Part shown: in pieces, positions 15,001-26,150 of the stretch | Layout of the letters: every line of letters begins with the position of its first letter | How positions within the stretch are numbered: position 1 is the stretch's first letter | Source of the DNA: Trogon surrucura | Taxonomy: Eukaryota > Chordata > Aves > Trogoniformes > Trogonidae | Direction of reading: 5' to 3' | Length of the DNA: 64,000 bases | NCBI GenBank assembly: GCA_020746105.1 | Contig: CM036617.1 | Coordinates: 159,038,912 to 159,102,911, forward strand | Notes under the pieces: model-generated | The model's database searches: none | The model's input: only the letters and a program-made list of their open reading frames with translations | Told to the model about the DNA's origin: nothing | Program-made: the position numbers and the translations under genes

Positions 15001-15087
15001 TTTTTTGTCCCATTATTTTTTTTTTTAAAAGTTTACTAAATCTTTATCTCATCGTTTCCTAATTTCTATTTCTGCATATGCTTTATA

Positions 15088-15290
15088 ATATACATAATAT
15101 ATTAGTACAGTAGTACATGTATATAATTTGTATGTAAATAAGTATATATTATATATATGTTGTAAATATATATTATAAATATATATATTATATATATTAT
15201 ATATACTTATTTACATACAAATATACATATAAATATATATATAAATATATATATTGTATATATAATGTAAATAAGTACATATACATACAT
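15088..15290. repeat. AT-rich low-complexity tract with a 23-bp inverted repeat
   Basis: This is about 200 bp of almost pure A/T. Inside it, positions 15127-15149 (TTTGTATGTAAATAAGTATA...) are an exact reverse complement of 15199-15221. The 49-bp loop is itself built of TATATA repeats. A further, imperfect copy of the GTAAATAAGTA core occurs near 15266-15280. The segment could extrude as a cruciform. It could be a decayed MITE or only an expanded microsatellite. Confidence 0.85.
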
Positions 15291-16846
15291 TTGGGAGTGT
15301 GTGCTAGAAAAATGTTCTACTGTTAGGGGTGCATGATCCAAAACGGAGATGGCTGCTTTACAGATCCCTTACAAACAGCAAATTTAGCAAATTATTTGGT
15401 AAGATGGAGTATGACAACTTGGAAAAAACATTTTTTGGATGCAGACCTACAGTGTTCTGTGAACATTACTGCTCTGAAAACCTTGCACAGGGGTATTTAT
15501 CCACCAGAGAAGGCCAGAACTAAAAGGGCTTCTTCACATTCCTTTGGGATGTGGCTGAGCATGGCAGTGAAGCTGGAGTGTTGGCATCGCCCAATTCTAT
15601 ATCTAGATAAAATGTTTACAAAGAAGGGGTTGTTGGGAACAGGACCAGTGTTTTCACAGTAAATTCAGGAAGTTGGTTAAATCACTCATTTGGTAATTGA
15701 AAAGTAATCTTCGTGTTGCCCAAATTATTTACACGCTTCACCCTCACTCACCCTAGTGCCCATACAGCAAGGGCAAAATCCTTATATTGCCTTTATCGTG
15801 CTCAAGCCTTGCTGCGGCTTTCCGTAAGTCAGATTTTGTCAGCCTTCCTAATGCTCTGCAATACTTTTTTTTTTTATTCTAGCAGTACAGCCAATTAAGA
15901 CAACCATATCAAATGAGATTACTTGTGGTGTGGGTCTGATCCAAACCCCACTGAGGTCAGCTGAGGAACTCCCGTGGTCTTCAGCACATTTGGGATAAGG
16001 CCCGGGATAAAGAGCTTGTTGAAATAGGGTGGCTGAATGAGTCCCTAGCTCTTTTCAATAGATTTGATTGAGCTGTGCTAACAATTTTTTTTTCCAACTG
16101 GAAAAAAAACAGATAACAGCATGTTTGCATATGAGCTTGTGCTCTCCTCCTTTCTCTCCCCCTCCTCCCTGCATGCACATGTATTTAGCACAGAGGCAGA
16201 CGCGTGGTTGTGTCAACTAACTGACATGAAGCAGCATATCTCTGATAAAAGTGGGACTCTGTTTGATGTAGTTGCAGTCAAATGTGCTTGATTTGAATAA
16301 GATTTTTTTTTAAAAAATCTATTTTTATGCAGATTTTAAAGCCTGTAAGGTAATGAGTCAATAAGACAGCTATTAACACTTCAGTCTTTCTGATACCCAG
16401 AATAAGAGAAAGAGATGGGTGAGATCTGGCTGTTGTAGATTTAATCAGCCTTTTCATGCTTGCATTAAGTTTAACCATGTTTTATATGCTGAGTTTCATG
16501 TTTTAGTAGGTCCAGGTTTTTGCAAATATGAGGTTTGACTACATGAAAGACTGTTTAGGTGTGCTGAGATACGCACAGTGATATATCTTGACCGCATCCT
16601 TCCTCCATTTCTACGTTTTTATTTTTCTGATAATGTCCGTGCTCAGGGTAATTACACGATAGCTTTCACTGACTTTAAAAATTGTGTTAGGACTGCCTGC
16701 TTGTGACTATCATTGTGTTTTCTCTATATTGATCGTAGCAGGCTTGAATAATGAGCTTTAATTTCTGTCATTAGTGCAGGCCATGGAAGCACTGTGTGCA
16801 ATTACTGCAAAGAAAAAAACAAGCAACACAGAAAACACATGATTAT

Positions 16847-16890
16847 ATCATAGAATCATAGTATATGAAATTGGAAGGGACCTCAAGGTT
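16847..16890 (-). mobile_element. CR1 LINE 3'-tail remnant
   Basis: ATCATAGAATCATAG followed by TTGGAAGGGACCTCAAGG is the reverse complement of the CR1 3' terminus. Only about 45 bp remain before the similarity stops in an AT-rich run. Confidence 0.8.
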
Positions 16891-19800
16891 CATATATATT
16901 TTAGAAAATAATGTTCTGTTTTCATGGTGGGTCCCAGGGTAAATGACATATACACTAAATATTTTGTTTATTTTGCTTGCCCCTTTCAGGGTATGGTCTT
17001 AGTTATAGTGACTGGGAGTTGCCTGTGTACAAACATGGGGTGCTATTCAATGTGTGAAGTGTTCCTAATGTTCAGATATTTACAATTATTACATGTTCAG
17101 ACTGACTAACTATACATGACAGCGCAGACAATAAGGGGTTCATGTAGGCACACACTTGGTAGAATGGTACAGACAGTTGTGTGTCTCAGCTGTGTGGAAA
17201 TTGTGTCTCTAGTCTTCCAATCACAGCTTTTAAGGGCTAAAGAAGTTTTATACATGGAAGAGGTAGGGCAAACCCAACAGCAATTCAGTTGTTGCCTTGC
17301 AGGACACACAGCAGAGGTACAGCAGGCTGTTTTTCGCTGACTTCGTATTTCTTGCAGCTGACCTATGGGTCTGTGTGTGGGTAAGGTGAGGCACTCTGTT
17401 CCCTGTGCTCTTTCAAAGCCCCGGCCTCTTTTCTAAGATGCCCACTTAAAAAATCCCTTGTTGTTCATCTCATTCTTCTTCTCTTCTATTTTCTGTTCCT
17501 TCTGCACACTGTTACTTCTGCCTTGGGTTACTAGTACAGCAGCAAACAGTTTTGTCTGGATGTTTCTGTTACCTTAACTCTTCTGGCCAATGTAGTCAAA
17601 ACTTACATTCTCTGCTATCTTCAGGTGCCTATATTTGGACACATACGTATACATAAGGTGATTAATTTTCTCCTTTTTTCCCCTTTAGAAAAAGTTGGGT
17701 GCCTGCAACTTTCCTTTGTTTCTGTGCAATGTCAAGTTAAGCTAAAGTCCCTTTATTTGAGTAGATAAATGTAGATTTAGGAGCTTTGTCTTTTGACACC
17801 CAAGCTTGCAAAATGTGGACACAGACAGCAATGCAAAGTATATAAACTTTCTCCTTTATAATGAGAGCCACACAAAAATACGTTTCTAATAAGCGAGGAG
17901 AATGTGACGTAGAGTATGCAGCCTCTGGGTTACTTCTTGTTGTTTTTTAATTAAAGCCAGGAAAGTTTATTTTGTTAAAGATCTTTGTAAGCTGAGAGTT
18001 GTGGAGTACGAGTTGTGTGCAGAACTGCTGTTCTGCTGCTTGAACAGAAATAAGACCGCAGCAAATTCCCTGGCAAGGTAGATAAGCCAGAGCAACTAGC
18101 ATGGGTGCTGTAATTCCTGTGTTCTTGGGGTGCCTTGGCTGCCTGAGCTGACATACCACCCTGCACAGGCACTACATTATCTTTTAAAACAAACAAAAAC
18201 TGCCACATGCGTGTACCCTTTTAGAGACACGCAATCTATTTTATCACCAGCCACGACTTGCTAACGGAACAATAGGAACTGCCACGGCCTTGGATGACTG
18301 GTCCGAGGATGTTTCATAAGGGCTTCTGAGTCACCTCCTCTCTACTCATTGCAACGTTTCACCACCAGGTGCAGGCAACGTGCCAGCAGCTGTAACTGTA
18401 AAAACCTCTTTGTCAAAGCTCAGTCTCAAGCACTTCAGATAACCTGGTGTCCAAATTTTGTCCTATCACCCTGTACTGCCATCAGACTCTTCTTTCTCTT
18501 TTCCTTTTTCCTTCACCAATGCTTGTTTCTAGCATCGCAGGTTGGTCTTTTAGTGGTTGGCTCTACAGGAAGAAAAGCTGAGATAGGACGCGTGTGGAAG
18601 CCTGTGCCGAGCAACAGGAGGCAAATTGTGTGTGTGCAAAAAAAGGGCTACGCTGTGCCATAAAATAAGTTCAAAATTACTTGTTTCAGAATCAAAAACA
18701 GCAACTGTTCTTCTGGCTCTGACCTGTCAGGAAAGAAGAGTAATAACACAACTTTAATCTTCAGGAGGTTTAAATCCACAGGTGCTGTGACTGTAGTATT
18801 AGGTCTCAGGTGTATGATACGTTGCTAATGGAATAATTAATCCTGCCTACCTGCACCTCATGAAGTGGTAAACCAGTACTGGTATAGCTATTGAAGAGTT
18901 TGTGGTTTCCTCTGGATGCTCAAGTTTTGAACTAGAGAATATACTTTACAAGTCTAGTATCTAGGAACAGGTTAGAGGAATGAGTTGTTTCTCAGTTTGT
19001 GTTGAAGGGGAGACTTGATTAGGTGTTCACTATGTAAACTCATCTTTTAAAAAGTGCTTTATTTATTGCAGAATGTTTTTGTGTACACTGACTTGGAAAT
19101 AGTGAGTTTTTGCAACTTTTTTCCTCCTTAAAAAATGCTTGAGGTTATTGGCAGTTACTGTGTGTTGGAAGCCATTCTTTACAGCTGTTCAGGCATCCAT
19201 ACATGCTCATCCCTCTGGACACCCAGGGAGATTGTACAAAGTCCTCTAACGAGGTTGTGCTGTAGTTGTAAAGTTCACAATGCTGGCTGTGTTGTGGTCT
19301 CGTGACTGTGCATTTTAATAATAGACATTTCCCCACGCACACCTAGAAGAGTTTCCCTTTTCATTTGAAGAATCACTGTTCCCACTAGTTGCCTGTTTTT
19401 ATTACGATGGTTATTTTTTATTTATTAGGTTGTTTTTTTAAAAGTAGAAAACTTGTGGGATGATTGGTTTCCCAAACAGGTGTTATTTGGTGTAAGTGAG
19501 GGAGATTTTTCTTTCCTCGCAGAGGTCTTTGTGTTGTCTTTAGATGGAAGGCTCCGTGCTCTAAAACATGTTTAAATGAAACTGCATGGTAGGGTAAAGT
19601 AACAAAATAAAAGCCAAATGTTAGATTCTAGTAAATCTTTGAATACAGGAAAGCCTAAGTGTGTCTGGGATCATTTGGTTAATTGTTAGCTGGCTTGGTA
19701 TCTCTGCTTAGGCTCTCATTTAAAGAGGCAAAGTATTCGTCTTTGCAGATAAGCTGTGGGCAATTTCTAGCTAAAGCCTTTTTGTTGCTGTCTTTAGCTG

Positions 19801-21477
19801 TGTGACTGTATTGGTGTGGAAGGGGCCAGTTCTGTGACTTTGTCACTGATTTGTATTGGTAGCACAAATTCCTTCCTGATGAAAGAGGAGGAAAATGGTC
19901 CCTTTTCCATTGAGCAAACAACAATTAGAGCGATAGTTAATCACTTGTTTATTTATAGACCAGAATGAGCTCTGCTTCTATCTACTTTGACTTCCTGTGT
20001 GTTTTCCTTTAGATTTTGTAGGGGGAAGTGCTGCATGGTGTGGGGTTTTGTTTACTTGTCTTTCTTTTTTCCAAAGAAAGAAAAAAAAAAGAGACCCTTC
20101 TAAAACCTGAAAGCTACAGTCAGTCCACTAGTTCTCTGATACGCTGTTTTAATGTTTTCATGCCCTCCATCCCAAGAGACAGCATCTGAATTCATGGTTA
20201 CATTTCTGTAGCGTCTATACCCAGCTCCATGAGTGTTTTGGCTTTCTCAGAGAGGATGGAGACCTGCTGGCTGTCAGAGCTCGTTCCTGTGTAAGTATTT
20301 GTAGCAGCAGACAAGGCAGCTCTCACCTTTCTGTTAAACATGCTGAACTATCTGAGCTCCTTAAGCTTCCCACTTAAAAATTTGCTTTATTTTTAATTCC
20401 TCATCCTTAGATCTCTTTCTATGAGCCTCCTTTGAAGTCCACCTAGTACTCCCATGCCTTTCTTGAGCAGGACTGTATGTAGCTGTTGCACAGTTCTCTT
20501 ACCTATGCTCTACACCTTATTTCCTCACTTCTGCCTTATAGCCCTTTCATATGTGCCTGGGAATTCTGTTGGTGCTCCTAGTCGCACCAGCAGCTCTAGT
20601 TGAAACGGCAACTGAGGATATGTCTGTGACCCCTTCGAGCAGAGCCTTCCATGCCGCTGCTTCTCCTTCCTAGATGCGTCACCAGGCTGCCAGAATGCAT
20701 CACTTCTTTGTTCTGTAGATGCAGCCTGTCCTTTTTGCTCAGTGCTATGCAGCCATCTTCGCGACGGTGGTTAACTTTGCCAGGAAAGAACTTCAGAGCC
20801 ACTGTGTCCAAGGGAAAGCATTTCACGGCGTGACTGAGCTCACAGCTGCCAAAAGGGATATTCCCCTTTCCATCACCCGTTTGCTGGTGCTGACTCTGAC
20901 AGCACTCAGTTGACACCTTGGTGGTCCTCTGTGACTAACCCCATGGGTGCCCTTCCCTCTCCTTCTAGATACAAAGCCACCAGCAAAATAAGTTTATTTC
21001 TGCTGGGCTAGTTGACTGGTTTAGTGGCTGCAAGAGGGAATATGTAGGGGTAAGTGGTAGGGGTAAGGGAACGATTTCAGCAGCAGTGAGCTCTCAGATT
21101 GTCTCAGCTGCCTCCTTTAGCCCTACCTTAGTAGATGACCTGTTGTCTGGATCGCAGCTATATAAATGCTACAGCCAGGATGGGTTTGTCATAGTTCAAG
21201 TGAGCGGGACTATTGCTGCTTCAGTAGGGGAACTTCCCAAGGAGGAGGGGAATAGCCCTTTCTGAGGGGGGCTAGTGTGAATGCTTTCTAGCAGAGTGTG
21301 ATCTTAACGCACCTCTGCCACAGATGCGTCTTCAAGGGATAAGTGCATGGTAAAGGTGGATGCTCAGTACAAATGGTGTCCAGAACCCCTTGTAGAAAAT
21401 GAACAGTATTCAAATTATAAAAGGTAGCTAGGGATTAATTTTTTCTCTGTGAGGAAATGAACATGTTTAGTCTGTGT

Positions 21478-21550
21478 GCATGCATGCACATAAGTGTACA
21501 TATAAATGTATATAATATAATGTACATGTAAATGTATATATAAATATAAA
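21478..21550. repeat. TGCA/TATA-rich simple-sequence tract
   Basis: A GTGCATGCATGCAC core passes into alternating GTACAT/TATAAAT units. It is low-complexity purine-pyrimidine alternating DNA. Confidence 0.7.
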
Positions 21551-22710
21551 AATGTGGTTTCCTATAGGATTAAAAGCTACCTTAGCTTGAGTTACCTATT
21601 CCTAGTGTAGTGGCAGACTAAGCAAATAATCCAGCCACTATTCAGTGTGGTACGCCAGTATGGGAATGCGTTGCCTTACCTGGACCTTTACGTGACAACC
21701 ACTGCTTCACTTGCCACTTGGGGGATACATTAAAATTAATCTTCAGAGCTCTGGTGGGGGGCTAGTGAGGGTCCCTTTTATGCCAGTTGGCACATTTGAC
21801 ATGTGGTCTATCAGGTATGTGTATGACTACACTCTGCTTGATTTGGGTAGATTGTACTGGTTCTTTCCTGAATGTCTTTCTCATATTCCTTCAGTTCAAA
21901 GACTTCTATCCATTGCTTTTTTTGTTTGTTTGTTTGCAGTGATTAGATTTTCCAGTCTAGCTTTTCTTAGGACAGGTACTAAACTCAAACTCTCCAGCCA
22001 TAAATAAAAGTGGTTGTGTCCAGGCATCCAGCTTCGTGTGTTATGGTTAGCTCCTTGGAGAGAAACCAAAGCAGGAAAACAATGATATGGATCTGTAATG
22101 AGCAATTATCATTGTTTTAATTTGCACAAGAAATACAAAAACTCAGCTGTAATTATTAATGAACATATTTCATTGCATCAGAGTCTCTTCTTTAAATGCC
22201 TTCTTTAAAGGTAGTGTTGAGATCCTGCATTCCCTCTCTGGTATGTGACTTCTCTAAGACTTTGACTGGCTGAGTGGCCCTTTTCTTTCTCTCAACAAGC
22301 CTCTTTCTTCCCGCCAGGATTTCTATAATTTGTATCATGCCTTACTCTTATTCTCTTCTGCTCTCCGTCCCAGTTCTGTTGTCAGTCCTTTTATTTTTAT
22401 CACTTTCTTAATCTCTTTTACAGCCTCTGTGTATCAGCCTCTAGTTTCTTTGTTCTGCCTCTGGAAAAAATCACTGATTCTCCCCCAGGTACTGGTGGAG
22501 AGGTTGAAGAAAACTGGTTTCTCTGGGCTTCAGTTCTCCTCTTGCCTCTCTTTGAAGGTGAATTGTTACTGGTGATGACTTGCTATAGCTAACTCCCTGT
22601 GGAATTGTAGTTTATTGTGGTAGTTAAAAAGTAATTGAATGACAGCGAGCACACTTCCCTCCACTTTAGGGGACCCCGTGATGATGATTTATTTATCATT
22701 TTTGTTTCAG

Positions 22711-22797
22711 CAGGAACTACTAACCCCCGTCAAAAATCAGGGTGCGACTGCGCACGTGAAGGCTGTGCGATGTGATGGAAAGATGGTCACTGTCTCG
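22711..22797 (+). other. Exon-like open segment of unknown identity
   Basis: A T-rich acceptor ending TTTGTTTCAG precedes 29 open codons starting QELLTPVKNQ. They end at TCG followed by a donor-like GTAAAT, so the length (87 nt) preserves frame. The C-terminal part (AHVKAVRCDGKMVTVS) looks faintly like a WD40 strand pattern, but I do not recognise a gene. It has no clear similarity to the TBXAS1 membrane-anchor exon. It may be chance; 29 open codons is short. Confidence 0.2.
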
Positions 22798-23280
22798 GTA
22801 AATTTGTAGTTGTGGCATCGAAGCGTTTTGCTTTCACATGCCAGGAGCGTTTGAGGCTGTTTAGCTGCAGGAGAGGGGGTGAGCTGGGACAGGGGTGTAA
22901 TAGCAGGTCCTTTGGGAAACGCCGTGAAAGGGAGTCTTTAATAGATTCGTACGGTGCATTATTCGTCCAACAGTGTGTCAGACAAAGACGCTCGAGTCGA
23001 AGCGACAGGCGACAGTAATGGACTTGCCTTTGTTAGCAGGGAGCGATGATCACAAATTGCATCCAGGAGCCTGCCAGATAAACAGTTCGAGGGAGAACAT
23101 GACCAATATGAGAGCAAAGACGCTTCAGTAAAATTAGCTCTTCCTGTCATGTGCGCAACTGCTTCGTGGAGGAGGACGATGACTGTGGCTGTGTGGATTA
23201 TACAAGATCCACACAAACAGGCTGCGGAGTAAGCTGTCATGTGCTATGACACCGGGTAACGCAAATCAGCTCCGTTCCAG
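22711..23280. promoter_or_regulatory. CpG-rich patch, possible regulatory element
   Basis: By hand count there are about 28 CpG in about 540 bp, roughly what base composition would predict. The surrounding intron is strongly CpG-depleted. No CR1 or LTR sequence is recognisable here, so a recent repeat does not explain it. It lies about 12 kb upstream of the TBXAS1 exon. Candidates are an unmethylated enhancer, an alternative promoter or first exon, or an unrecognised insert. The function is inferred only from composition. Confidence 0.4.
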
Positions 23281-23289
23281 GAAAGCCAT

Positions 23290-25745
23290 TTCCATGTCAG
23301 CCTCTACATGAAAATTATCTGACTTGAACAAGAGTTTCTTTATGAAGTTAAGAGAATTATTCCTCAGGATTGGAATTTGTCTGTGTCATGGAGGAATGGC
23401 CAGAATGGACTTCAAAGTGCAGTCAGAAAATGAGATAATGTGCAACAAGCACTTTTTTTTTTTTTCATAATCAGCAGCCCAGAGAGGAGCATGTCAGCTT
23501 AAAAAGTATATTTCTGTCTTAACAGTCCAACCTTCTGTTTTACAAATAATGTAAGGTGTTATTGCATTTTTCAGTGATTAAAGAAAGAAAATACCTCTCA
23601 GTCCATTTTGCTCCAGGTTTGACACTTTGTGCATGCCCAGCATTGCTATTCCTACATGTAATCAGTTGCTCAGTTTCCTTACAGTTTGAATGGGTGATTC
23701 AAATCTCCACAAAGCCCCAATTGCTTTTGTTTTATTTATAATTTGTATGGCACTTGGGAACAACACTTGAGCACACTTTTTCTTTTTTTTAAGACAGTTT
23801 TTCAAGTTCAGAGAATCTCCTTCAAGCTTGCTTCCTGTGATCCTTTCATCCACTCTGTTTAAAATTCTGATTTACCTTTGGCTTGGTTTGGCATCTATTC
23901 AACTACCTTTTGTTTTGTAGTAGGTATCGGGCTTTGTTAGTGGCCCATGGTACCTTGCTGGGGTTGGTGATGGTTCCTGACCGCTCAAGGGCACTGGAAG
24001 GTGATTGAAATAATTTCACTCCTCTTCCTGTCTTATGCTTGTGGTTGCTAAAGGGTCTGCTACTAGTGCTGGGGTATGGAAGAAGAGTTGTGCGTATTCC
24101 TTGCTCTATCTACCTTGTTTCTTACAAGATATATTCATATTGTGAAAATGACTGAGTTCCTCCTCTTTCCCATGGGTTCATCTCTTGTCAGTCCACAGAT
24201 ACTCAAGAAGTCACGAATAAGTTACAAAGGAAAAAAGGAAGCTGAGTTTATTTTCTGTATTTTTTCAAGCCTCTGAACCCCACTTCCGTACTCCTACTCA
24301 CTAGTAATGTGTGCAGGAGCCCTGAGGTTGGAAGGATTGTCTCCTCTTCAGAAATTAATATTGTTGTTCCTTGGTGACCACAAGGCTTTGCCGTTTTTCA
24401 CCAAGGAAGCTCTGGAAACCTTTCACTTCAATTCTAATAGTTTTAAATTGTGTAGCACAACACGGAAGTCTGGATTTGCACTATTTAGATGCATGTGTGG
24501 TAGTTTCTCTTGTTTAATACTGGGGCTTCACAGCCAACACTTGTGCTGCTTCATGGTGCAGCAGATTGTCATTTGTTCTCTGAAGCATTTTCACTTCCAG
24601 TGAATTCTTCTGCGTTGCTTCATGTGGCTGGTTCAACCACCTGCCATGACATGGGATTGCTCCTTCAGAGGTGTTGGTGCCTCCTTTGTACCCGAATGGT
24701 GTGGAAATGAAATGTGTATGTGTGAAGTGTAATTTAATAATCTGTAGCTTTGTGGTTTGTGGTTTTGTTTCTTCTTTGTTGTAATGGGAATGATGGAAAA
24801 ATTAGAGGAACAGGAATGAAAATCTGAGCAAGGAAAGAAAAATAAAGGGACGTCCTTTCTTCTTGTGGCATCAGAGTGCTCCCAGCTTTCAAGTCATAGG
24901 GAGCGGGCAGAGTCTTCAGTATTAATTTCAAGTTTATCATAGGCTGTCTGGTATGTAATTAAGGGTCAGACAATGTTGTCATTGTCACCTCCCTGCTATA
25001 ATGGATTAGAACTTGCATAAAATAACTAGCTATGAGCTGAGATTTTATGTGCACTCTCAGACTGAGAGCCAGCACTTCTTTTATTTTTAATCTGGCACAC
25101 TTAATTATAGGCGGGTCTGAGAGCACCACAAATTAAGGTTGTGTGATGCTCCCATTATACAACTCTATTTTCAATTGCCTATTGCTTTATCAAACTCTGA
25201 GCAGCTGGACTTGAAGTTTTCCAGGTCTGGTGCCCACCCTAGGTGGAATTATTGAAAAATTTCAGTTAAAATGAGCTCCGTAATTTCTGAGACAAAGACT
25301 AAAGAAAAATGTTGTGTTTCATTTTTGGTATCTTTCTGATTTTGTTTGTTTATCCTGTTGGTTTGTTGAGTTTTTTTTAATTACTCTTTAGAGGTGGTGT
25401 TTGATTTTTGTATTAGCTTTGCCATAGGGATTCAATATTTGATGAGAGAAGGTGATTTTTGTCAACCGATGTACTTTTTGCCTTTCTCATGCAAATTTGG
25501 GCAAATTTCAAGTCTTTGAAAAAATGCACACATTCACTGGAATCTCTTATATTTATACAGCATTTAAAGGTAATATTTCTGATTCTGTTTTTGCTAAGCA
25601 TATTCCTTCATTTTGTTTGTGGTGAGGGTTGACCAGGCAGTAAGTCCCTGAGAGCGGTTTAGCTTGTGCCAATTACAGGGACTGAGAAAAGCATTTCTGT
25701 AAGGGATCTCCCATGGAACAGCATCGATGAGATTTGGGCACAGGA
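23290..25745 (+). other. Intronic or intergenic DNA, no gene seen
   Basis: AT-rich unique sequence with a short T tract near 23452-23465. Open frames here are short and unrecognised. Confidence 0.55.
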
Positions 25746-26150
25746 ATCATAGAATCATAGAACAGTTTCAGCTGGAAGAGACCTTGAAGGTCATCGAGTC
25801 CAGCCTTTGTCCCAGCCCTATCAACCTACTAAACTATGTCCCCCAATGAACATCCACCTGTCTCTTAAACACCTCCAGGGACGGTGACTCAACCACCTCC
25901 CTGGGCAGCCTGTTCCAAGGGCTGACAACCCTTTCAGTAAAGAAATTCTTCCTAATATCTAACCTGAACCTCCCTTGGCACAATTTAAATCCATTTCACC
26001 TTGTCCTATCACTCTTCACTAGGGAGAACAGACCAACCCCCACCTCTCTACAACCTCCCTTCAGGTAGCTGTAGAGAGCGATGAGGTCTCCCCTCAATCT
26101 CCTCTTCTCTAAACTAAACAGCCCCAGATCCCTCAGCCAGCCAGGAGCTT
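25746..26150 (-). mobile_element. CR1 LINE 3' fragment
   Basis: Read on the minus strand this is about 400 bp of CR1 3' end. The plus strand begins with two ATCATAGA tail units and AGCTGGAAGAGACCTTGAAGG. It then gives the complements of the conserved blocks encoding the end of ORF2 (CAGGCTGCCCAGGGAGGTGG) and of TTTAGTTTAGAGAAGAGGAG. The coding frame is decayed. The copy is 5'-truncated and lies antisense to TBXAS1. Confidence 0.93.

Larger units (their letters stand above)
15320..22690 (+). other. Intronic or intergenic DNA, no gene seen
   Basis: No recognisable coding exon is seen. Two small repeats are present: a CR1 tail fragment at 16847-16890 and a TA/TG-rich stretch at 21478-21550. Donor-like strings such as the GTAAGG near 17382 have no supporting conserved frame. 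Confidence 0.55.

Noticed and set aside
17358-17380. Exon-like TTGCAG ... GTAAGG pair near 17357-17386
   Set aside because: The enclosed piece is only about 25 bp and shows no conserved frame.
18840-18867. Possible first TBXAS1 exon ending ATGAAGTG|GTAAAC
   Set aside because: The phase would fit the downstream exon, but a stop lies close upstream and there is no ATG-led hydrophobic anchor sequence.
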